A stretch of DNA of 44,467 bases, taken from the IMG/VR virus record IMGVR_UViG_3300046557_000223, positions 1 through 44,467 of that record; one strand, given 5' to 3'. A program made the position numbers and the translations under genes. Position 1 is the stretch's first letter. Every line of letters starts with the position of its first letter. Shown here in pieces: positions 39,556-44,467 of this stretch. The notes beneath the pieces were generated by a model that saw nothing but the letters and a program-made list of their open reading frames with translations, had not been told where the DNA came from and ran no database searches. This stretch comes from a virus.

Positions 39556-39722
39556 GGCTGCGTCTTCTCCTGCTTATTTAGCATCGCTATGAATTCTGGT
39601 GATGTGCAGTGACCAAATAGAAAATGAAGATTAGCTTTGAGCATCAGCACCGAGCTTGATTTGCGTAGCGCTTTGCTGGCACGCTTGATCGCTAGAATGT
39701 CTGGGTCAATTCGTTTTGTCAT
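39552..39722 (-). CDS. Hypothetical 56-residue protein
   Basis: ATG 39722 has one of the best ribosome sites in the window (AGGAGGATGAG). The product is basic and helical (MTKRIDPDILAIKRASKALRK, then SVLMLKANLHFLFGH). Its stop overlaps ATG 39555. It is more AT-rich than average. A 60-bp gap precedes it, the longest in the upstream half of this operon apart from the 52-bp gap at 42326. Function unknown. Confidence 0.6.
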   Translation of the reverse strand: MTKRIDPDILAIKRASKALRKSSSVLMLKANLHFLFGHCTSPEFIAMLNKQEKTQP

Positions 39723-39782
39723 CTCATCCTCCTAGCGCATTGTGGTGGGGCGCGAAAATCTCTCAGCGTTGGGACTGGGGTG

Positions 39783-40190
39783 CTAACCAGGATCACCGCC
39801 GCTCAGCATGTCAGAAACCCAATTGCGTACGCGCTCGAATCTCTGTTCTGGTGTTCTGTCGCGGTTGTAGCCGAAATCGTCGTCGTTGACAAATTCAATT
39901 TCAGCCACAAGAACGCGCGCAATGCCGAATTCCTCTCCCAACAATTCATGGTCCGTCACATCCATTTTCGACATATCCATGCCGCGCTTCAGGCCAACAC
40001 TACCGATGGCGCATACCTCGCAACCATCCTGTAGAGCCTGCGTAATTAGGCGTTTCTGTGGTAGTGCATCGAGCGCATCTAGCATCTCTTGCAGGAAAGC
40101 CTTGCCGCGCTTACCGGTCACCGCTTTGCGAACGGCACCACGCCACAGACCCAAGTTGTCGCAATCTTCGCTATATCCTGACCTGCTCAT
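39783..40190 (-). CDS. Hypothetical phage protein with N-terminal W-R-G-A-V motif
   Basis: The 135-residue product starts at ATG 40190 after GAGGTGAGGAA. The order 'SGYSEDCDNLGLWRGAVRKAVTGKRGKAFLQEML', seen here as separate blocks (CDNLGLWRGAV; GKRGKAFLQEML; ALPQKRLI), is widespread in phage genomes. A Cys-containing segment (GCEVCAIG) and an acidic DDDFGYNR..TPEQRF...RNWV ending follow. The role of the family is unknown. It is a conserved accessory protein rather than a spurious frame. Confidence 0.8.
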   Translation of the reverse strand: MSRSGYSEDCDNLGLWRGAVRKAVTGKRGKAFLQEMLDALDALPQKRLITQALQDGCEVCAIGSVGLKRGMDMSKMDVTDHELLGEEFGIARVLVAEIEFVNDDDFGYNRDRTPEQRFERVRNWVSDMLSGGDPG

Positions 40191-40405
40191 TTCCTCACCT
40201 CGAAATTGTCGAAAAATATTTTGTCCGGCCCACAAATCGCCACCCTCAACTCACCGCACTGCTGCACCCATAGCGAGACAGCATGACAATCAGCAGACGT
40301 CGCGTAGCAAACCAGACCGGGAAACGAAACGGCTGGAAGGGTGATCGTCGCGCCGGACGCTGAGCCGATGGCCTGGGCGATCAGAGCTGCGAGCCAGCGG
40401 TTCAT
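40187..40405 (-). CDS. Small protein with signal-like N-terminus
   Basis: The 72-residue product starts MNRWLAALIAQAIGSASG, which could be a short signal sequence or membrane anchor, followed by a beta-rich region with three Cys (VCYATSADCHAV; QQCGELRVAIC). It may be exported. Both ends overlap neighbours by ATGA. No family recognised. Confidence 0.55.
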   Translation of the reverse strand: MNRWLAALIAQAIGSASGATITLPAVSFPGLVCYATSADCHAVSLWVQQCGELRVAICGPDKIFFDNFEVRK

Positions 40406-40581
40406 ACATCACGCTCCTTAAACCCAGATTTCAACCGCTTCGCCCGCGCATGCGCCGAATCGATCGCGCTGCCCTTACCCCACGGCGATTTCTTCCGAGC
40501 GGCGCGGCCAGCCTTGGCGCAATGCTCGGTCGTCGCACGCCATGGGTGGCGAGGGTCGCCGAATCGCACGCCGGTGCTCAT
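40402..40581 (-). CDS. Small basic protein
   Basis: ATG 40581 is chosen because it overlaps the previous stop (ATGA). The 59-residue product is highly basic (HPWRATTEHCAKAGRAARKKSPWGKG) and likely binds nucleic acid. Located just downstream of the exonuclease gene pair. Function unknown. Confidence 0.6.
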   Translation of the reverse strand: MSTGVRFGDPRHPWRATTEHCAKAGRAARKKSPWGKGSAIDSAHARAKRLKSGFKERDV

Positions 40582-40805
40582 GCGTCCGACACCGATCGCG
40601 GCACCGTCCCTCGCGTCCGCCACTCCTGAATAAGCTGGACCGACGCGTGCGGGTTGTGTACGAACACATCAATCTGCGTCGCCTCCGGCCGCGTCTGTAC
40701 GTCCCGAATTTTGGCGACCATCTCGGCTTCGCTGTCGCACTGAATCGGCTTCTCCGGGTTGCCGGAGTCGTTGCGATATTTCACGATCAGGATCGCATAA
40801 CACAT
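40578..40805 (-). CDS. Hypothetical 75-residue protein
   Basis: Starts at ATG 40805 (or GTG 40808), overlapping the exonuclease stop. An alpha/beta small domain (CYAILIVKYRNDSG; AEMVAKIRDVQTRPEATQIDVFVH) ends in a Trp/Arg segment. It is probably co-expressed with the exonuclease. Function unknown. Confidence 0.6.
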   Translation of the reverse strand: MCYAILIVKYRNDSGNPEKPIQCDSEAEMVAKIRDVQTRPEATQIDVFVHNPHASVQLIQEWRTRGTVPRSVSDA

Positions 40806-41554
40806 CACGGCGTCCCCTCATCCAGCCCCGAAAAATCCAACTCAATCTCATCGTCCGGCACATCGAGGTCGACAATCGACTGCGCGTATGCAGGAAACTC
40901 CCCGCTCTGCTCGCAGACCAGCAGTCGTTCGAGCCAGCCGCGATACGTTCGCCGACCGTGATCGACGGCGCGTTCGGTAAGCCGGTTCACGGTCACGGCA
41001 TACGGCGCCGCAGACTCGACCGCGACGATATACCCGGTCGTCGGCGCGCACGCCCCTGACGCCTCGGCGCCGTCCATGTACCACGGCAACTGCGCGAACC
41101 AGCCCATTCTCAACGCCTGCCACATCACTTTCGACGGCTCGGCGCTGACCGTGCATTTCAGCTCGGTCACGAACGTATCGCTGAGTACGTCGATCGTGCC
41201 GGCGCAGGCGCGTCCTGCGACGCTCCAGTCGAGCGGGATCTCGCGCCGACCTTGGAGTACGGTCATTGCCAGATCGTGGCGCATGACGGCGCTGGCGATG
41301 GCCTGGGACTTCGCGTAGTCGCTGGCCGTGAGGATCATCGCGCCCGGATTGTCGGCAGCGAACGCGTCGTAATCTTTGCCGCGACGGGGGCGGCCTTCCT
41401 CCCACGATACGACCGGCCGGCCGCCGAGAACGATTGAATGTACGGCGCTGCCTTTCTCGATGGCTGACGTCGATTCGACCTCGGCGGCGAGGTAGTGCAG
41501 TGGGCTGCGGGCCATGTGTTTTAGGCGGCTGAAATGGAGGGACTGGATGGGCAT
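40805..41554 (-). CDS. RecE-like PD-(D/E)XK exonuclease
   Basis: This 249-residue protein starts at ATG 41554 (GAGGT upstream). It matches the RecE/DUF3799-type phage exonuclease layout: LHFSRLKHMARSPLHYLA start, EKGSAVHSIVLGG with the family His, WSVAGRACAGTIDVLSDTFVTELKCT carrying the catalytic Asp and Glu-x-Lys (about residues 118-142), then QLPWYMDGAE and later a Tyr/Trp helix. Such enzymes resect dsDNA ends to feed single-strand annealing. No RecT/Beta/Erf-like annealase is recognisable; the OB-like protein at 41933 is the only nearby single-strand-binding candidate. Confidence 0.82.
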   Translation of the reverse strand: MPIQSLHFSRLKHMARSPLHYLAAEVESTSAIEKGSAVHSIVLGGRPVVSWEEGRPRRGKDYDAFAADNPGAMILTASDYAKSQAIASAVMRHDLAMTVLQGRREIPLDWSVAGRACAGTIDVLSDTFVTELKCTVSAEPSKVMWQALRMGWFAQLPWYMDGAEASGACAPTTGYIVAVESAAPYAVTVNRLTERAVDHGRRTYRGWLERLLVCEQSGEFPAYAQSIVDLDVPDDEIELDFSGLDEGTP

Positions 41555-41555
41555 G

Positions 41556-41915
41556 TCAAACGACCTCACGTGCGTTAGGTGTATCTATTGAAAGAATCGA
41601 ATGTATTGCACAATGCAATTCACCGTCATCGCCTAACGATTCTATGTCGGGATGCAGGATGCGCAGTTGATTGCAAATATCATGGGCTCGCTGCGCCGCC
41701 TGCTTAAGTTGCCATTGCGTTTTATAAGCCGACAGCAATGCTGATTCGGTGTTAGGCGCACGATACTCGTCCGGAATGCCCAGCTTATGCGCCAGCTCAC
41801 GACATTCGTCAGCAGTAGGTAACGGTCGCTTGCCGCGCGCCGCATCTAGCAAGAACTGCTCAACAGCAACGCGCCGCGCGAAGTCGGCGCTACGCTGCTC
41901 ATGCAAGCCACTCAT
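41556..41915 (-). CDS. Hypothetical helical protein
   Basis: ATG 41915 has GAGGTT six bases upstream and is preferred over an upstream in-frame codon. The 119-residue product is helical and acidic (LPTADECRELAHKLGIPDEY; LLSAYKTQWQLKQAAQRAHDICNQL). It lies between the OB-like protein and the exonuclease, so a recombination-related role is possible. No family recognised. Confidence 0.6.
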   Translation of the reverse strand: MSGLHEQRSADFARRVAVEQFLLDAARGKRPLPTADECRELAHKLGIPDEYRAPNTESALLSAYKTQWQLKQAAQRAHDICNQLRILHPDIESLGDDGELHCAIHSILSIDTPNAREVV

Positions 41916-41932
41916 GACACAACCTCGGCTGT

Positions 41933-42325
41933 TCATACGACAGGCTCATGCTCGATCGGGATCGCTGCGTTTTCGTTGATGCCGCCCTCTGGATTCCTGG
42001 CCGGAGGAATCGTCGGCCGCACGCGAATGCAGTCGACCGTCTTCGGCCCGAATGTCGTCGTTGTCGGATAGATCGTGATTCGTTTCCCGACCCAATCCTC
42101 AGCCTTGAACCCGTACATGCCGCCGATCACGCGGACGTTCGTGATGTTGAGCGCGAGCGGTTTTTGCTGGCTGCGGAAGTAGACCAGCGGTTTTTTCGTC
42201 TTCTTGCCGTCCGTGCCGGGAATGGCACCCTGCACAACGCGATCAATCGTGACGGTGCAATCTTTGCCGTCAAGATGGAACGAGTACAGATAGTCTTTGT
42301 CGAAAAACACGCGAACGTCGCTCAT
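41933..42325 (-). CDS. OB-fold-like candidate ssDNA-binding protein
   Basis: This 130-residue, mostly beta protein has FHLDGKDCTVTIDRVVQG, KKPLVYFRSQQKPLALNITNVRVIGGMYG and DWVGKRITIYPTTTTFGPKTVDCIRVRP. The pattern 'L.N.TN...I...YG....DW.GK.I.LYP' is typical of phage proteins encoded beside RecE-like exonucleases and RecT annealases, thought to be OB-fold single-strand binders. It is probably part of the phage recombination set. Confidence 0.7.
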   Translation of the reverse strand: MSDVRVFFDKDYLYSFHLDGKDCTVTIDRVVQGAIPGTDGKKTKKPLVYFRSQQKPLALNITNVRVIGGMYGFKAEDWVGKRITIYPTTTTFGPKTVDCIRVRPTIPPARNPEGGINENAAIPIEHEPVV

Positions 42326-42340
42326 CTGTTGCTACTCCGG

Positions 42341-42388
42341 TTAGCCGCCGACCGTAGGGATATCCCATGGGCCGGCGGAGAGGATCAT
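42341..42388 (-). CDS. 15-residue coupled mini-ORF
   Basis: ATG 42388 overlaps the stop of the membrane protein gene (ATGA), and the frame encodes MILSAGPWDIPTVGG before TAA. It is the same length as the mini-ORF at 39170. It occupies most of a 59-base gap before the OB-like gene, whose own ribosome site (CCGGAG) lies beyond it. It may be a coupling or leader peptide. Confidence 0.35.
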   Translation of the reverse strand: MILSAGPWDIPTVGG

Positions 42389-42600
42389 TTGCGTGCCGCC
42401 GCGATGATTGCCACGACGACCGCGCCGAGAAGTATCAGCACGAGGATCGCGATCGTCGTCAACGCGGCAATCCACAATGGCGACAGAACCCACCACCACG
42501 ACCATGTGATGTAACCGGTCAGCTTGAGCGCGATGAACAGGATCGTCAGCAGCCCGGTAAAGCCGATGCCGCCGGAAGCGGTGGAACTCTCGGCGCTCAC
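42385..42600 (-). CDS. Transmembrane Fragile-X-F-like protein
   Basis: This 71-residue product from GTG 42600 has two strong membrane helices (about residues 13-33, FTGLLTILFIALKLTGYITW, and 40-66). The KLTGYITWSWWWVLSPLWI centre is characteristic of a widespread phage membrane protein family labelled 'transmembrane Fragile-X-F protein', of unknown function. The start overlaps the previous stop by GTGA. Confidence 0.75.
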   Translation of the reverse strand: MSAESSTASGGIGFTGLLTILFIALKLTGYITWSWWWVLSPLWIAALTTIAILVLILLGAVVVAIIAAARK

Positions 42601-42839
42601 GGTTTCGCCTGCTCGGCTGCTCCGGCGGGGGCCGTCGTGGCCGCCGCAGCGGGCGCAGGACGCGACTTGATCGCAACCTTGTCCACGTACAGCCGGCGCA
42701 CGGTCGAGCCGGTACAGGGCTTCGGGACCGCGATGCCCGTCGAGATCGACAACGCATCGGCCGGCGACGTGGCCTCGACGAACTGGGGCGGCGTCGTTTC
42801 GACTTCGTAGACTTTCAGTTCGGGGGATTTGATGGTCAT
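42597..42839 (-). CDS. Hypothetical protein with Pro/Ala-rich tail
   Basis: The 80-residue product from ATG 42839 (AGGAA upstream) begins with a beta-type segment (MTIKSPELKVYEVETTPPQFVEA) and ends in a low-complexity Ala/Pro tail. It precedes the membrane protein in a GTGA overlap. Function unknown. Confidence 0.55.
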   Translation of the reverse strand: MTIKSPELKVYEVETTPPQFVEATSPADALSISTGIAVPKPCTGSTVRRLYVDKVAIKSRPAPAAAATTAPAGAAEQAKP

Positions 42840-42865
42840 GTTGATTCCTATGGCTGGTTGAAAAG

Positions 42866-43054
42866 TTAAAGTTCTTCGACGTAATTGCAATGTGGGCAGT
42901 GTATTTCAACTGAATATGTTCCCCCACTTGGACAGCTGTAAATAAACAAAGACTGCTTGGTTCCGCCAAAATTAGAGTAGTCATTCCACATGAGCATGAA
43001 TGATTTTTTGCATTGTGGACATTTTACATTTTTCAAATCTTCGTTATCGTTCAT
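42866..43054 (-). CDS. Four-Cys zinc-ribbon protein (AT-rich)
   Basis: The 62-residue product begins MNDNEDLKNVKCPQCKKSF and ends IHCPHCNYVEEL; the CPQC...CPHC pair with about 33 residues between is a zinc ribbon. GC content is much lower than in the rest of the operon, so it appears newly acquired. ATG 43054 overlaps the previous stop (ATGA). Possible transcription or nucleic-acid-binding role; not assigned. Confidence 0.7.
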   Translation of the reverse strand: MNDNEDLKNVKCPQCKKSFMLMWNDYSNFGGTKQSLFIYSCPSGGTYSVEIHCPHCNYVEEL

Positions 43055-43230
43055 CCGAACGGCGCTCCCCACAAGTCAGCGAGAAACCAAGACAGGAATA
43101 CGCAGACGAATACGGCGATGATCGCGCCGAGCGTCGGCAGGAAAATTATCGCCATGCCGGACAGCCAGCACAGCAGGAACATCGCGCCGAGTGAATGCCA
43201 GCGGATTTCGATGCGGGTTTCGGTTTTCAT
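43051..43230 (-). CDS. Two-helix small membrane protein
   Basis: This 59-residue product from ATG 43230 (overlapping the previous stop) has a basic N-terminus (MKTETRIEIRWHS) and two hydrophobic segments (about 15-32 and 34-52). It ends ADLWGAPFG. No family recognised; a membrane accessory protein such as an exclusion factor is possible. Confidence 0.6.
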   Translation of the reverse strand: MKTETRIEIRWHSLGAMFLLCWLSGMAIIFLPTLGAIIAVFVCVFLSWFLADLWGAPFG

Positions 43231-43553
43231 GGTGCAGACTCTTCGGCAGCTATGGCACAATCGAATAATGCGAGAATATCGGCATGCGTTGTTGTGTGGT
43301 GGTCGTTGAAATGACCAATTGATGAAAATCCTTTCTGCAGGACTGCGCGCATCAGTGCCATATCCGCGTCGCAATCTATCCCTCGAATAGCCCAAGTTGC
43401 ACCAAGTGCGCAGAATTTGACAGCGCGCTTAGCTTCATCTGGACTAAGCAGAAAACCGTTAATATCAATGATGCTGCGTCTCTTGCACCACGCGCTAGGT
43501 TTCTCGATCAATTTCCGAGCAGCGCGCAGATCGTTCGCCGTCTGCGTACTCAC
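43227..43553 (-). CDS. Hypothetical protein
   Basis: This 108-residue product starts at GTG 43553 in an overlap with the previous stop. It is helical with a His cluster (GHFNDHHTTTHADI) near residue 85 and several Cys. The pattern 'AVKFCALGATWAIRG' is reminiscent of phage proteins of unknown function found in early operons. AT content is raised. Confidence 0.65.
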   Translation of the reverse strand: MSTQTANDLRAARKLIEKPSAWCKRRSIIDINGFLLSPDEAKRAVKFCALGATWAIRGIDCDADMALMRAVLQKGFSSIGHFNDHHTTTHADILALFDCAIAAEESAP

Positions 43554-43864
43554 GTATGCAGCTCCTGCATGAACCGCTTGGCCTGCTCGATCCGCCTCTG
43601 CATGATCGAACGCGCGCGACGGTTATCGAGGCCGATACCACTAGCCCTGGCGGTGATAATCGAGACAGCGGCACGATTCGCTATAGCCACGCCAACGCAG
43701 GTAGCCATTGCGCGCGATCCGCCGGCGCGCAGGACGTCTTCGGCATCGCTCAGTGCCGCAGCCTCGCGGATCGTGTTCGTCAGGCCCAGGCTCGCGCAGT
43801 GCGTGCTGACGGCCAAGGCGACGACTTTCGAGTCCGACAATCCTGATAGTTCGCTGAATTGCAT
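43550..43864 (-). CDS. Hypothetical helical protein
   Basis: ATG 43864 is chosen because GGGAG lies six bases upstream; two in-frame upstream starts lack a ribosome site. The 104-residue product is Ala/Ser-rich (SELSGLSDSKVVALAVSTHC) and ends in a basic helix (RRARSIMQRRIEQAKRFMQEL). No family recognised. Confidence 0.6.
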   Translation of the reverse strand: MQFSELSGLSDSKVVALAVSTHCASLGLTNTIREAAALSDAEDVLRAGGSRAMATCVGVAIANRAAVSIITARASGIGLDNRRARSIMQRRIEQAKRFMQELHT

Positions 43865-43893
43865 GGTTGACTCCCGGTTGTTGGTCATGACGC

Positions 43894-44166
43894 TCAAGCG
43901 GCAGCACGATACGGCGGCACCCGCTTACTCCACGATTTCCATTTCGCCCAGGCGATGCGGGTACGGACGGCACCGCACAGGCTCAGCGGATCGACGGCGT
44001 TCGTCAGGGACCACGGCAACGGGTTACTGCGGTAATACGCCCGGTCGGCTGCGGCCAGCTCGAACGAATTCAGTACCTCGCCGTCATGCTCGCGGTCCTG
44101 GCAGTGCATGCCGAACTGCGCGTCGCGATAGTCGTGCATTGCTTGATAGTAGGCGGTGCGGTTCAT
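43894..44166 (-). CDS. Hypothetical protein
   Basis: This 90-residue product starts at ATG 44166 in an ATGA overlap with the first gene of the operon. It is Tyr/His/Asp-rich at the N-terminus (YYQAMHDYRDAQFGMHCQDREHD) and Trp/Arg-rich at the C-terminus (WAKWKSWSKRVPPYR). No family recognised. Confidence 0.6.
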   Translation of the reverse strand: MNRTAYYQAMHDYRDAQFGMHCQDREHDGEVLNSFELAAADRAYYRSNPLPWSLTNAVDPLSLCGAVRTRIAWAKWKSWSKRVPPYRAAA

Positions 44167-44387
44167 GGCTGCACCGAGAGGATGCGGTCGGCATCGAGTT
44201 TGGCGAGATAGGCGGCCTTCGTCTCGGCGTTGAACGTACTGGGCTTGCCGTAGCGCGCCTCGGATGCCTGGCGTGCGCCGAACTGTTTCACGACGCATGC
44301 ATGGAACTTGTCGTCGGCCACTACAGCTGCGTCATAAGCGGCCTTGCGGCTGGCGGTGCGTGCGCGGGATTGTTCGATGGTCGTCAT
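44163..44387 (-). CDS. First gene of the leftward operon; hypothetical
   Basis: The 74-residue product starts at ATG 44387, chosen over an upstream in-frame codon because CGGAG lies nine bases before it and because the candidate promoter start falls between the two. It is helical and Ala/Lys-rich (SRARTASRKAAYDAAVVADDKF). The 5' part lies in the terminal repeat. As the promoter-proximal gene of the operator-controlled leftward operon it is likely expressed first. No family recognised. Confidence 0.65.
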   Translation of the reverse strand: MTTIEQSRARTASRKAAYDAAVVADDKFHACVVKQFGARQASEARYGKPSTFNAETKAAYLAKLDADRILSVQP

Positions 44388-44467
44388 CTGGCTTGCTCCG
44401 TAGTCGATAGGTGAACGGTACTCCTGCCCTGTGACATTGTCAACAGTCAGCAGCAAATAATTTTGTT
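44341..44467. repeat. Right copy of 127-bp terminal direct repeat
   Basis: Identical to 1-127. It contains the start of the first leftward gene, the leftward promoter and the first operator palindrome. Joining the two copies gives a 44,340-bp circle in which the divergent control region is intact. Confidence 0.95.

Noticed and set aside
1-44467. Integrase, excisionase, partition, tRNA genes or CRISPR array
   Set aside because: I looked for integrase-type catalytic blocks, ParA-type Walker motifs, cloverleaf sequences and regularly spaced repeats in both strands and saw none; lifestyle is therefore left open.

Overview
The window looks like the complete genome of a tailed double-stranded DNA phage (Caudoviricetes, siphovirus-type) of a Gram-negative host. 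The evidence is a full head-tail module (TerS/TerL, portal-MuF, protease-scaffold, major capsid protein, connectors, tail tube, frameshifted tail chaperones, 1551-residue tape measure, tail tip), a lysis region with spanin-like proteins, and P4-type replication genes. Base composition is GC-rich, about 60% by eye. The first 127 bases are repeated exactly as the last 127, so the unique sequence is a 44,340-bp circle. I see no integrase, partition system, tRNA or CRISPR array. The sequence alone does not settle whether the phage is temperate.

Layout: a divergent control region (about 60-163) carries two copies of an 11-bp palindrome. Rightward from it run a Cro-like regulator, small early genes, and an SF2 helicase interrupted by an intein (1979-4345). 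Next come small membrane proteins and a lysis cassette (4874-7711), a VRR-NUC nuclease (8453-8938), a P4-type primase and helicase (9066-11275), and a strong inverted repeat that is a candidate replication origin (11303-11398). The packaging and head genes follow (11846-22410, with a signal-peptide-bearing tailspike-like protein inserted among them), then neck and tail completion genes, a sugar/methyl-transfer cluster (23092-25320), and the tail genes (25369-36113). Leftward from the control region runs one long chain of about 27 mostly tiny genes (44387 down to about 36040). Almost all are linked by ATGA or GTGA start-stop overlaps. The chain includes a RecE-like exonuclease and an OB-fold-like candidate ssDNA-binding protein; the rest are largely unrecognised accessory proteins.

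The most striking system is in the helicase. An intein (residues 119-416) sits inside the Walker B/DECHH motif. A Vsr/DUF559-like homing endonuclease with a zinc finger is encoded inside the intein gene but in the +1 reading frame. The intein frame nevertheless stays open through about 190 codons of out-of-frame sequence. My hand count suggests this openness is selected: none of about 38 T-ending endonuclease codons is followed by a codon that would create a stop in the intein frame. This may be a two-frame intein, intermediate between a classical intein with an in-frame endonuclease and the 'fractured gene' split inteins that carry a free-standing Vsr-like endonuclease.

Other notable points are a canonical -1 slippery heptamer in the tail chaperone gene, a candidate leftward small RNA before the primase, two 15-codon mini-ORFs wedged between genes by ATGA overlaps, a recurring ribosome-binding/start cassette in the leftward operon, and a SPRY-like domain at the head of the tail-tip protein.
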